A DNA stretch of 64,000 nt from a virus: the IMG/VR virus record IMGVR_UViG_3300030061_002247, positions 18,878 to 82,877 of that record; one strand, written 5' to 3'. Made by a program: the position numbers and the translations under genes. Positions 33,190-39,590 of this stretch are shown here, piece by piece (position 1 is the first letter of the stretch; every line of letters begins with the position of its first letter). Under the pieces are notes generated by a model that saw nothing but the letters and a program-made list of their open reading frames with translations, made no database searches and was not told the DNA's origin.

Positions 33190-34073
33190 TCCTCTTCACT
33201 CTCCTGTGTTGGAACTGCGAGACCGGCTATGCCAGCCAGTGCCCTTTCCTTGGCTGTCTCAATCGCAAGTATGTTGGTAAACACACTCGCTCCGAATTGC
33301 TTCACCTGTGTGTTGCCAACCTTGACCTTCTCAATCTGCTCATCGAAGGACATGCCCTGAGTGTCAATCAAGTAGTCACTCTTGAGTGTAGCAACGAAGT
33401 CATCGGCCTTAGCCAACGGGTGTGTGTCCCATTGCATGTAAAGCATCTCCTCGAAGTGGCTCTCAATGGTCTTCCTCAGCAACGCATGTATGTCAAGCCC
33501 TGCGAGTCTCTCAGTCAGTTTCGTGTTGTAACTCTCAAGGTCATGCTTGTTGTCGTTCATCTCAGCAACTTTGTTGTTGTCTTCCGCTGACAACTTGTCC
33601 ATCTTTGCCTTAGGCAAAGCAGTCAACACGTGGTTGTACCAATCCGTGAGTGTTGCATTGTCCATGTTGACAGCACCACCACCGAACAAGTCCGAGTTCA
33701 CATAGAACTGGTTGTCTTGGATTGTCGAAGCCAATCCCTTTGCGTAGTAGTTGTAACTCTTGTGTGTGAATTGCTTCTTCGACATTCTCCATCTCCTACC
33801 GAACGGATGCTTGTTCTGGTAGTAAAACGTGAAGCAGTGACCACTGTGGTCAACGAACCACTTCAAACATGCATCTATGTCAGACACAGACATGTTGTGC
33901 TCCGCCATCTTGTTGGCTAGCGAAGCAGGTCTGAAGTAAATCCCAACATGAGTAAGGAACTCACCTATGTGTGTTGGGACATCAATCCACTTCATCTTTT
34001 CCACTTCAGTGGAGAACTCCACTCCAACCCACGAGTGTTTGGATGAAGTCAACATGCGTTCGTTGTTACTCAT
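33186..34073 (-). CDS. uncharacterised protein, 295 aa
   Basis: Mixed helical protein with FTFYYQNKHPFGRRWRMSKK, an AEDNNKVAEMNDNKHDLESYN coiled stretch and an Ala/Gly-rich C-terminus. No recognised domain. Part of the early unit coupled to the PEP-like gene by ATGA. The gene contains at least one strong perfect hairpin (CTTTGCC-TTA-GGCAAAG at 33603-33619). Confidence 0.5.
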   Translation of the reverse strand: MSNNERMLTSSKHSWVGVEFSTEVEKMKWIDVPTHIGEFLTHVGIYFRPASLANKMAEHNMSVSDIDACLKWFVDHSGHCFTFYYQNKHPFGRRWRMSKKQFTHKSYNYYAKGLASTIQDNQFYVNSDLFGGGAVNMDNATLTDWYNHVLTALPKAKMDKLSAEDNNKVAEMNDNKHDLESYNTKLTERLAGLDIHALLRKTIESHFEEMLYMQWDTHPLAKADDFVATLKSDYLIDTQGMSFDEQIEKVKVGNTQVKQFGASVFTNILAIETAKERALAGIAGLAVPTQESEEE

Positions 34074-34366
34074 TGAACCACCTCTTCATCATCGACTACA
34101 ACATAGTCGTGTTTGTCAAGTAGGAATCCCAAGGGATTCTCCGGGTTGTCTCCTTCGGCATCCAAGACAAACACGAGTCCTCTGGACTCCCAGTTCGGTT
34201 GATTGATTGCATCAATCGCCGTGTATGTTTTGGTCTCCGACAGAGACAATCGACTTCCCAACAGACGGAAGTCAGACCTCGGTCTAACAACAAACGTGTT
34301 GGGATATCTAGGGCTTTCGCTGGTTGGGCTTCTTTCGTTTTTGTTTACACTGATTACCATCGGCAT
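34070..34366 (-). CDS. uncharacterised protein, 98 aa
   Basis: Starts MPMVISVNKNERSP; a GLVFVLDAEGDNPENPLGFLLDKHD segment ends in an acidic tail. Unknown family. Preceded by promoter copy 6 with the TATA centre 24 bases before the ATG (leaderless). Its coding sequence contains four perfect hairpins. Confidence 0.55.
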   Translation of the reverse strand: MPMVISVNKNERSPTSESPRYPNTFVVRPRSDFRLLGSRLSLSETKTYTAIDAINQPNWESRGLVFVLDAEGDNPENPLGFLLDKHDYVVVDDEEVVQ

Positions 34367-34379
34367 CGTGACTTCTATT

Positions 34380-34402
34380 ATGTTCCTTTATATGAGAAAG
34401 CC
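34380..34402 (-). promoter_or_regulatory. extended TATA promoter, copy 6
   Basis: Minus strand CTTTCTCATATAAAGGAAC, TATA centre 24 bases before ATG 34366. Here it is intergenic, not embedded in a gene. Confidence 0.75.
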
Positions 34403-34429
34403 ACGAAGTTGATTCTATTGCATGAGTGT

Positions 34430-34929
34430 TAAACGATTCCAATCATACGTGTTGGCAATTCCCTTCCTGCGTGCGAGTTGATGTGTCTCGTGTTCAACAG
34501 TCCGATGATTCATTCATACAATATACATGTGTCTAAGAATACAACTTTCATTGTAGTCTCTACATATATGTATGTACAGTCTATTGTATAGACAATACAG
34601 TTAGACAGTTAGACAGTTATACCAAAGGTATCCAACACACAGGAAAGGCAACACGTATTCACGTATACGTATATGTACAGATGGATACCAACATGTGTTC
34701 AACACACGTATGTGTTAGGGAAGAAGCCTAAGCCGAAGGCTAGGCCTTGATAAGCCAAACAACTGGGAGGCTATGCCTCTCGGAAGTTTGACGTTTTTTT
34801 TGGGGGGTAACCTGTGTGTGTTCTGACACGTGGGAGCACAGGTTGGTTGACATGCTGAGGAGCGAGTCGTTAGACTCACTCCCCAACACTTACGTATGTT
34901 CCGAACACTTGCATGTTGGAATCTTTGAT
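34430..34929. other. 500-base noncoding region with tandem repeat and hairpins
   Basis: No convincing gene. The AT-rich part contains three tandem 8-mers (ACAGTTAG, ACAGTTAG, ACAGTTAT at 34597-34620), a hairpin ATACC-AAA-GGTAT at 34619-34631 and alternating CACGTAT/CGTATACG. From 34731 many short inverted repeats follow: AGCC-GAA-GGCT, GAGGC-TAT-GCCTC, AACCTGTG...CACAGGTT and an interrupted stem at 34859-34882. A T8G6 run lies near 34795-34808. Possible origin of replication or regulatory RNA region. Confidence 0.45.
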
Positions 34930-35727
34930 TCAAGCGAAGATGGAGTCATGGACTCCAACGAGCACTGCAAGTTCTTTCTTGCTCCTACCTTTGGTAGGGA
35001 TGTCTCTGGAATCAGCCTTGAACTCCCATTGGGAGTGGTTGCTTCCTTCCCAGTCTGCTTTTAGCAGTGTGGCTTCTCTCTTCTTGCCGTTGATAACGGC
35101 AGTCAAGGTGACAGTACCTTTGGGTACTGCTTTCTTGACCTTGGAAGCCTTCGGCTCTGCTTTGGAAGCCTTTGGCTTAGGGTCAAGTTTGCCGTTCTCA
35201 TCGAAGAGTTCCTCTTCCTTAGGTGTGAGTTTAGCCTTCGGCTTTGCTTTCTTGGAAGCCTTAGGCTTCCTAGCCTTCTTGGTTGTCTTCTTCTGAGGCT
35301 TTGCCTCAGGTTCAGCCTCAGCCTCAATAGCCTCTTCGAGGATATTGTCGTAAGCCATCTTCCTTAGGGAAGAGTAGTACTTACTAACCCCGTTAGGGTT
35401 AGTAGCAGAAAGCAACTCAGAGAGTTGGCTATCTTTCAGAGACTTGATGTTTACATCCTTCAGGATGTAGAGACCAGTGGTAGTACCACTGGTAACCTTG
35501 CCAGTCTTAGGACAAGTACTTGTCCAGTCTCTTGGCTTCTGTCGATACGTTAGTATCGCTTTAGCAAAAGCCCTAAGGCTTTTTCTGCTGTACTGAACAC
35601 CTTTGGTGTTCCTTGACAGAGTAGACAATGAGTCTACTCTGAGAGTACAGACCGAAGGTCTGTCTGAGTTCCCTAGGAACTCGGCGGTCGTCTTTATGCA
35701 TTTCAGGATGTCAGATTTCTTGGCCAT
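34930..35727 (-). CDS. Lys/Ala-rich DNA-binding-like protein, 265 aa, hairpin-coded
   Basis: N-terminal domain (about 1-125) with MAKKSDILKCIKTTAEF and SLRAFAKAILTYRQ, possibly a small DNA-binding fold; a K/A/P-rich linker (KKTTKKARKPKASKKAKPKA) like histone H1 or HU tails; and a C-terminal domain (about 205-265) with GTVTLTAVINGKKREATLL. Likely binds DNA. It is the first minus-strand gene after promoter copy 7 (TATA 24 bases from the ATG). Its coding sequence contains about twenty perfect short inverted repeats, which is unlike its neighbours except just upstream. Confidence 0.6.
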   Translation of the reverse strand: MAKKSDILKCIKTTAEFLGNSDRPSVCTLRVDSLSTLSRNTKGVQYSRKSLRAFAKAILTYRQKPRDWTSTCPKTGKVTSGTTTGLYILKDVNIKSLKDSQLSELLSATNPNGVSKYYSSLRKMAYDNILEEAIEAEAEPEAKPQKKTTKKARKPKASKKAKPKAKLTPKEEELFDENGKLDPKPKASKAEPKASKVKKAVPKGTVTLTAVINGKKREATLLKADWEGSNHSQWEFKADSRDIPTKGRSKKELAVLVGVHDSIFA

Positions 35728-35740
35728 CGACTCTCATGTG

Positions 35741-35763
35741 TTGAGCCTTTATATGAGGAAGAC
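35741..35763 (-). promoter_or_regulatory. extended TATA promoter, copy 7 (variant)
   Basis: Minus strand CTTCCTCATATAAAGGCTC; the 3' flank differs (GGCTCAACA instead of GGAACAA). TATA centre 24 bases before ATG 35727. It would start the leftmost-running early transcript. Confidence 0.7.
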
Positions 35764-35847
35764 CAAGGCCAAACGTTCCGTTCCTTGGAACGGTACGTTC
35801 GTGTATGTACATACATGTGTTGGCTAACTTGTTAGCCCAGTGGCCTA

Positions 35848-35934
35848 GTTAATTGCACCCCGAAAACAGTTAATCGCAGGGTTAATCGCAGGGTTAATCG
35901 CCGGAGGCGATGTTAATCGCAACGGTTAATCGCA
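35848..35934. repeat. six GTTAATCGCA iterons
   Basis: Copies start at 35848 (GTTAATTGCA), 35869, 35881, 35893 (last base C), 35912 and 35925, spaced 12-21 bases apart in the same orientation. An inner inverted repeat ATCGCC-GGA-GGCGAT overlaps the fourth and fifth. Such iterons are typical of initiator or repressor binding at an origin or operator. They lie between the leftward and rightward gene sets. Confidence 0.7.
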
Positions 35935-35962
35935 TCTTTTAGTCCCACACAGCGCTGCACCA

Positions 35963-35994
35963 TTTTTTCGGTGGGAGGCCCTTTCCCGAAAAAA
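35963..35994. other. TTTTTTCGG/CCGAAAAAA inverted repeat, possible bidirectional terminator
   Basis: A 9-bp perfect stem with a 14-base loop rich in G and C. It puts a T-run on either strand, so it could end transcription in both directions or form a structural element beside the iterons. From here to 36068 I see only A-rich and C-rich runs, no gene. Confidence 0.5.
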
Positions 35995-36068
35995 AATTAC
36001 AGAAAAAAATCAATAATCCAGCCCCCCTCCCCTCTACCGTGTTGGCAGGAGGCGTTGTCCATAATAGC

Positions 36069-36131
36069 ATGGCTGCACGCATTGGCAAGTCGTCTGTCAG
36101 CACGCCCCTCGACCAAGCGTGGACTGTGTAG
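36069..36131 (+). CDS. 20-residue peptide ending in a tag-like LDQAW
   Basis: MAARIGKSSVSTPLDQAWTV. The end resembles the AFDxAW tag of the following genes. Its TAG stop is part of the ribosome site (TAGGAGG) of the next small gene. Very small, so only the context supports it; may be a leader peptide. Confidence 0.3.
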   Translation: MAARIGKSSVSTPLDQAWTV

Positions 36132-36142
36132 GAGGCGTACTC

Positions 36143-36223
36143 ATGAAGATGCCCAAGATGCATTACAACCAAGGCGGTATGTACTGGCCAGAGAGTAAGA
36201 ACATACAAGTAGAATGCGAGTAA
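36143..36223 (+). CDS. 26-residue peptide
   Basis: MKMPKMHYNQGGMYWPESKN... preceded by GGAGGCG about 6 bases upstream of the ATG. Ends in VECE. No family; the ribosome site is the main evidence. The gap after it (36224-36370) holds a 5-bp hairpin at 36309-36322 and the promoter below. Confidence 0.35.
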   Translation: MKMPKMHYNQGGMYWPESKNIQVECE

Positions 36224-36337
36224 TCCTTTATCGTGGCCGGTGTCATCTGTTTGTCATCTCTCTACCTGTTCCAAAATTGACAAAACTCTTTCATGTTTCA
36301 TAAAGCAGGTGGCATTGGCCACACCTAAAAGCCAGCA

Positions 36338-36350
36338 ACGGTTTTATCCT
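36338..36350 (+). promoter_or_regulatory. TATA-like promoter of the first tagged gene
   Basis: ACGGTTTTATCCTG, centre 36345, 26 bases before ATG 36371, consistent with a leaderless mRNA. Its sequence differs from the extended minus-strand promoter. Confidence 0.4.
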
Positions 36351-36370
36351 GACCCCCCTTGCGCTTGGGC

Positions 36371-36925
36371 ATGGGTGCATTCGACTCCGCATGGTCACTT
36401 CTCAAAAACTTCGATGAGGAGATGGACGAATATCGAAGGGTGATGGATGCTCCACCACCAAGGAGAACACCACAGATGGATGATGACCCATTCAGGATGA
36501 AACAGCCTGATATGAGTGCCCAGATAGAACAGATTCTTGCCGAGATTCAGCGTAGAGAAGGTAGGAAAAACCCTGATTTTCATCACCAAGACTACGATTC
36601 GGTCTTTTATAGAAACAAATATGACCGAGAAAATCCACAGGATAATCAACTCCTGAACACCACAAGACCTCAGATGAAAGACAGAATGGGGGCTCTACGA
36701 GCAGAAATGGAAAGAAGAGCCAGAAAAAGAGGGTCTCCTGTAGTAGGTGATTCTGCCCCACCAGAAGCAAAAGGTCCTCAACCAATGGGAGCACCGGAGT
36801 CTTTCAGTGCTCCAGAGGGCATGACTAACGAGGAATATGGTATTATCGACCAGCCGGACAGTAAGTACACCAAAGAACTACAGGGGCAAGCGCTTCAAGA
36901 CTACATTAAACAAAGGTTTGGTTGA
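36371..36925 (+). CDS. tagged protein 1, 184 aa
   Basis: Begins MGAFDSAWSLLKN, the clearest copy of the shared tag. The rest is charged, Pro-rich and probably disordered (APPPRRTPQMDDDPFRMK...), ending in a helix KELQGQALQDYIKQRFG. The internal segment MSAQIEQILAEIQRREGRK is helical. No known fold. Start at ATG 36371 fits the promoter. Probable virion-associated or internal protein; this is inference from the tag. Confidence 0.62.
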   Translation: MGAFDSAWSLLKNFDEEMDEYRRVMDAPPPRRTPQMDDDPFRMKQPDMSAQIEQILAEIQRREGRKNPDFHHQDYDSVFYRNKYDRENPQDNQLLNTTRPQMKDRMGALRAEMERRARKRGSPVVGDSAPPEAKGPQPMGAPESFSAPEGMTNEEYGIIDQPDSKYTKELQGQALQDYIKQRFG

Positions 36926-36927
36926 AT

Positions 36928-37257
36928 ATGAGTGTTTTTGACTCTGCATGGTCCTTACTCAAGATGGGTAGGCGTAGTGGAAACAACAGGAGAGGTCAAC
37001 AAGTCTCCAATCAGAGGCGTTTCAGAAGACCAATGCAGTTACCACCAGAAGTCATGGAGGTACTAAGTCCTGAGACAAAGGCTAATCTTGAGAGCATGAA
37101 ACAAAGTGACCCAGAGGCATATAACAAGTATCTGATTGAATTGTCTATGGGCTTTAGAGCAAGCCCTCCTCGTAACAGCATGATGCCAGACCCCGGTCAG
37201 AGTCAGGTTCGCATACCATACGACCCACAAAATGAATCAGGGGTTGAAGGGCAATGA
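36928..37257 (+). CDS. tagged protein 2, 109 aa, basic
   Basis: Begins MSVFDSAWSLLKM, then a strongly basic GRRSGNNRRGQQVSNQRRFRR segment and a helix PPEVMEVLSPETKANLESMK. The C-terminal part is Pro-rich. Two bases after the upstream stop. The basic patch next to the tag suits a DNA-bound internal protein. Confidence 0.6.
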   Translation: MSVFDSAWSLLKMGRRSGNNRRGQQVSNQRRFRRPMQLPPEVMEVLSPETKANLESMKQSDPEAYNKYLIELSMGFRASPPRNSMMPDPGQSQVRIPYDPQNESGVEGQ

Positions 37258-37751
37258 GTGCTTTCGACAAGGCTTGGTCCTCTCTTCTCATTAAGGGTAC
37301 GGTTGATGCCATCATGGATGCTGCATCGTCTCCCGCTTTAGTAACACACGAAGACCACAAAAGAAGAAGTCAAGAAATACACCAGATTCTTGAGGATATA
37401 GCGAATCAGCACGGCATTACTACGGCTGATATCCATAGACATATAGACCTGTCAGGTCATCCTGATGACCCTAGCGATGCAGTGTATGATGATGTGGCTA
37501 GACGAAGGGAAGAGTGGGAGCAGCAGAATGGAAAGACAAACTGGCCGGGGTACTACGTGACCCATGAGGGCATAGGACCAGACCCCGAACTCAGGCGTGC
37601 TGCTGATGAGTGGGAACAAAACTTCGACCATCCCGGTGGAGACGACCACTTGGAATCGCTTGGTATACGAGAACAGATAAGAAATGCGATGTATGAAATA
37701 TCAGGACCTGAGTATGATGCTAATTACCAACAGAGGATGGGTCAGCAATGA
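37254..37751 (+). CDS. tagged protein 3, 165 aa
   Basis: Begins MSAFDKAWSSLLIKG. A helical acidic body (RSQEIHQILEDIANQHGITT, then WEQQNGKTNWPGYYVTHEGIG) has no known fold. Start overlaps the upstream stop by ATGA. Only the tag links it to its neighbours. Confidence 0.6.
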   Translation: MSAFDKAWSSLLIKGTVDAIMDAASSPALVTHEDHKRRSQEIHQILEDIANQHGITTADIHRHIDLSGHPDDPSDAVYDDVARRREEWEQQNGKTNWPGYYVTHEGIGPDPELRRAADEWEQNFDHPGGDDHLESLGIREQIRNAMYEISGPEYDANYQQRMGQQ

Positions 37752-38026
37752 GCGCTTTCGACAAGTCTTGGTCGGTTCTGAAGAACCTAGCGCCCACTTC
37801 ACCCTCTGACCCGATGGGCACACGAGCGATAGACTCGATGTTCTGCCAGAGTTGCAAGCAGGGCCTCAATCCGGGCAGTCCACAGTGCGAAAACTGCGGT
37901 GCACCTACTGGAAACAGCATGAGAAACGTCATGGGAGACGGAAATATGCACTCACCGGGGCAGCAGTCCATGATTGAGAGAGCGAGACAGGCCATGGAAG
38001 CGCAGAAAAGGTCAGAGGGACAGTAA
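37748..38026 (+). CDS. tagged protein 4 with zinc ribbon, 92 aa
   Basis: Begins MSAFDKSWSVLKN, followed by a zinc ribbon FCQSCKQGL...QCENCGAPTG and a C-terminal helix ERARQAMEAQKRSEGQ. ATGA-coupled to tagged protein 3. Confidence 0.6.
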   Translation: MSAFDKSWSVLKNLAPTSPSDPMGTRAIDSMFCQSCKQGLNPGSPQCENCGAPTGNSMRNVMGDGNMHSPGQQSMIERARQAMEAQKRSEGQ

Positions 38027-38131
38027 CCAACTGATACCGAACAGCAAAACCATCGTTGCTAGCCCCATCTTGATTACCAAATCAATCACTACCATTCTAA
38101 AACTGTTAAAAATCGCTTCGCTAATGCCCAT
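38012..38131 (-). CDS. small membrane protein on the minus strand, 39 aa
   Basis: MGISEAIFNSFRMVV then a hydrophobic helix (LVIKMGLATMVLLFGISWLLSL) to the C-terminus. It overlaps the 3' end of tagged protein 4 on the other strand by 15 bases. AT-rich sequence upstream (TTTAATAAGGG, AGTTAAAAG) could be its promoter. With the gene at 38396-38746 it forms a leftward island in a rightward region. Tentative. Confidence 0.4.
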   Translation of the reverse strand: MGISEAIFNSFRMVVIDLVIKMGLATMVLLFGISWLLSL

Positions 38132-38173
38132 AACTTACGATTCATCGAGCAAAAGACGGTCTTTTAACTAAAC

Positions 38174-38186
38174 CCTTATTAAAGCA
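38174..38186 (+). promoter_or_regulatory. TATA-like promoter
   Basis: CCCTTATTAAAGC, centre about 38180, 28 bases before ATG 38208, consistent with a leaderless or very short leader. The rest of the 38132-38207 gap shows nothing else clear. Confidence 0.4.
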
Positions 38187-38207
38187 GCACCATACATAGT
38201 ATTCCCG

Positions 38208-38399
38208 ATGACAGTATCCGAGAGCGCCTTCGCTGCGGCGTGGCTTCTACTCAAGCATCAGGAGAATGGTGTCGATTTTTCCTCGAAAGAGGACCAATTC
38301 ATCACTGGGACTATCCTCAAGATGATGAACTCCGACGATTTGAGGCTTCAAGAGGAAGCAGGCATGCTTTACGCACGCTATAAGGTCATGAAATCCTAA
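38208..38399 (+). CDS. tagged protein 5, 63 aa
   Basis: Begins MTVSESAFAAAWLLLKH, a diverged tag. The body is one helical acidic stretch (EDQFITGTILKMMNSDDLRL) ending YKVMKS. The stop overlaps the 3' end of the minus-strand gene by 4 bases. Confidence 0.55.
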   Translation: MTVSESAFAAAWLLLKHQENGVDFSSKEDQFITGTILKMMNSDDLRLQEEAGMLYARYKVMKS

Positions 38400-38746
38400 G
38401 AACGAGTGGTTGTGCTTCCAGTGGAAGCCCCTGACATCATTCTTTGACGTGCTTCTTGCTCCATTCTGGCTGTATCCTGCTGATTTCGGGCTGCGGCCTC
38501 TTGTAGGCTACCCATTGCCTGTCCCATCGGACTTTCCTTCGCCGCATCCAAAGTTTCCTTCATTTCCTTGCCTTTATCGGCTAAATTAGCCATATTTTGC
38601 CCAATTTTCGAGTTTTTGGCCGCTACACCGACTTTTTTAGCGGATTGTAGGCCTTTTGAGCCTAATTTCGCTGCTGCCGGGCCTACTCTGGCCAATCCAG
38701 CGACTAGAGCCGGGAGAAACTTCTCAATGTCGTAATCCGACTCCAT
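38396..38746 (-). CDS. Ala/Lys-rich helical protein on the minus strand, 116 aa
   Basis: MESDYDIEKFLPALVAGLARVGPAAAKLGSK... with helical repeats rich in Ala, Lys and Met, ending in Ser/Thr repeats. It is the longest open frame in this stretch and runs against the surrounding genes. A minus-strand TATA (GCGTATAAGGCG, near 38786) lies 40 bases before the ATG. The composition resembles membrane-active or scaffold-like phage proteins, but no family is assigned. Confidence 0.5.
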   Translation of the reverse strand: MESDYDIEKFLPALVAGLARVGPAAAKLGSKGLQSAKKVGVAAKNSKIGQNMANLADKGKEMKETLDAAKESPMGQAMGSLQEAAARNQQDTARMEQEARQRMMSGASTGSTTTRS

Positions 38747-38768
38747 AACACGTCGGAGAAGCAGAAAC

Positions 38769-38792
38769 TAATTATGGTGTCGCCTTATACGC
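38769..38792. promoter_or_regulatory. back-to-back TATA-like elements
   Basis: CTAATTATGG (plus, centre about 38774, 26 bases before ATG 38800) and GCGTATAAGG (minus, centre about 38786, 40 bases before ATG 38746) lie side by side in the divergent gap. Confidence 0.35.
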
Positions 38793-38799
38793 CGCTAGC

Positions 38800-39039
38800 A
38801 TGGGGTTTGAGTTCGATTTGGCGTTCGAGTCACTCAAGAAGGGTCAATTCGGGATGAAAGGCTCTCAATATATCTCAAATCGACCAAAAGCGAAGGCGAA
38901 AGCCAAGGTTCAGCGTCTAGCGAGAAAGACGAAGAACCGAAAGACGAAGGCTCGCTACAAACGCAACCTAGATAGGGGTAACACACGTCCGAGGATGCGT
39001 AGGCAGACAGGCCTAGTCAGAATATCCAGAAGGAGATAG
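38800..39039 (+). CDS. tagged very basic protein, 79 aa
   Basis: Begins MGFEFDLAFESLKKGQF, a tag variant, then an extremely Arg/Lys-rich chain (KAKAKAKVQRLARKTKNRKT, RISRRR). Composition is protamine- or histone-tail-like, so it probably condenses DNA and may be packaged with the genome. No zinc or catalytic motif. Confidence 0.62.
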   Translation: MGFEFDLAFESLKKGQFGMKGSQYISNRPKAKAKAKVQRLARKTKNRKTKARYKRNLDRGNTRPRMRRQTGLVRISRRR

Positions 39040-39044
39040 ATAAA

Positions 39045-39590
39045 ATGAATGCATTCGACACAGCATGGACACTACTCAAAGCAGACAAAGAGAAGTGCCC
39101 TTCATGCAATATGTCGAAATCAGAGTGCATGACTCATAAAATGGGCTGCGGCGGTGAGATGAAGAAGGCATATGTGATGAGAAAAGCCGCTTTCAGACTA
39201 AAATACGACTACAACACACTCAGGAAATCGTACAGAGATGAGTACGAGGACTACTCGGATGGCCCTCCAATGGGTGAGTTCGATATGGCTCAGGCCGTAT
39301 CCGACCACAATGACGGGATGATTTTCGATGACCACATGCCTAGGAACGAGAAAGAGAAACAGATACTACACCACTACATGAACAAACTGAATGTTATTCC
39401 GGGTTTGACAGCAGAGGAGCAGGGATTGGATGATGATGACCACCAAATGGCCAGCGATGTGGCTCAAGAGTACTTCGTAGAGCACATGAGGGAAATGGAA
39501 GCCATGAACTCAGGCGTTACCGGTAGAGACAGCGCACCGTCGAAAGTAGGAGTCTCCTCCCCTCAGATACCAGAGCAGCGTAATCAGTGA
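39045..39590 (+). CDS. tagged protein with cysteine module, 181 aa
   Basis: Begins MNAFDTAWTLLKADKEK, then CPSCNMSKSECMTHKMGCGG, a Cys-rich module, and a long acidic helical body (KYDYNTLRKSYRDEYEDYSD...). AGGAGA lies about 7 bases before the ATG. Unknown fold. Confidence 0.62.
   Translation: MNAFDTAWTLLKADKEKCPSCNMSKSECMTHKMGCGGEMKKAYVMRKAAFRLKYDYNTLRKSYRDEYEDYSDGPPMGEFDMAQAVSDHNDGMIFDDHMPRNEKEKQILHHYMNKLNVIPGLTAEEQGLDDDDHQMASDVAQEYFVEHMREMEAMNSGVTGRDSAPSKVGVSSPQIPEQRNQ

Larger units (their letters stand above)
34731..35837. repeat. dense array of perfect short inverted repeats
   Basis: I read more than twenty perfect hairpins with stems of 4-10 bp and mostly 3-5-base loops, mainly inside the 265-aa gene. 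Examples: CCTACC-TTT-GGTAGG (34984), ACTCCC-ATT-GGGAGT (35022), GGAAGCC-TTA-GGCTTCC (35254), CTGAGGC-TTT-GCCTCAG (35293), ACTAACCC-CGTTA-GGGTTAGT (35393), ACCAGTGGT-AGT-ACCACTGGT (35473), GGACAAGTACTTGTCC (35510), CGATAC-GTTA-GTATCG (35543), GAACACC-TTT-GGTGTTC (35595), a 10-bp stem at 35617-35641, ACAGACC-GAA-GGTCTGT (35647), GAGTTCC-CTA-GGAACTC (35666). All were read directly from the sequence. Confidence 0.85.

Noticed and set aside
34791-34810. T8G6 run as an intrinsic terminator for the leftward transcript
   Set aside because: On the leftward transcript the run reads C6A8, not a U-tract, so it would not terminate that mRNA.
34715-34933. 72-codon minus-strand frame after the hairpin-coded gene
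   Set aside because: Lies in hairpin-rich noncoding DNA and its protein looks random, rich in Arg, Leu and Pro.
35848-35934. CRISPR array
   Set aside because: Repeats are only 10 bases with irregular 2-11-base gaps and no cas genes; iterons fit better.
35939-36208. 89-codon minus-strand frame in the divergent region
   Set aside because: Runs through the inverted repeat and homopolymer runs; no promoter, ribosome site or protein pattern.
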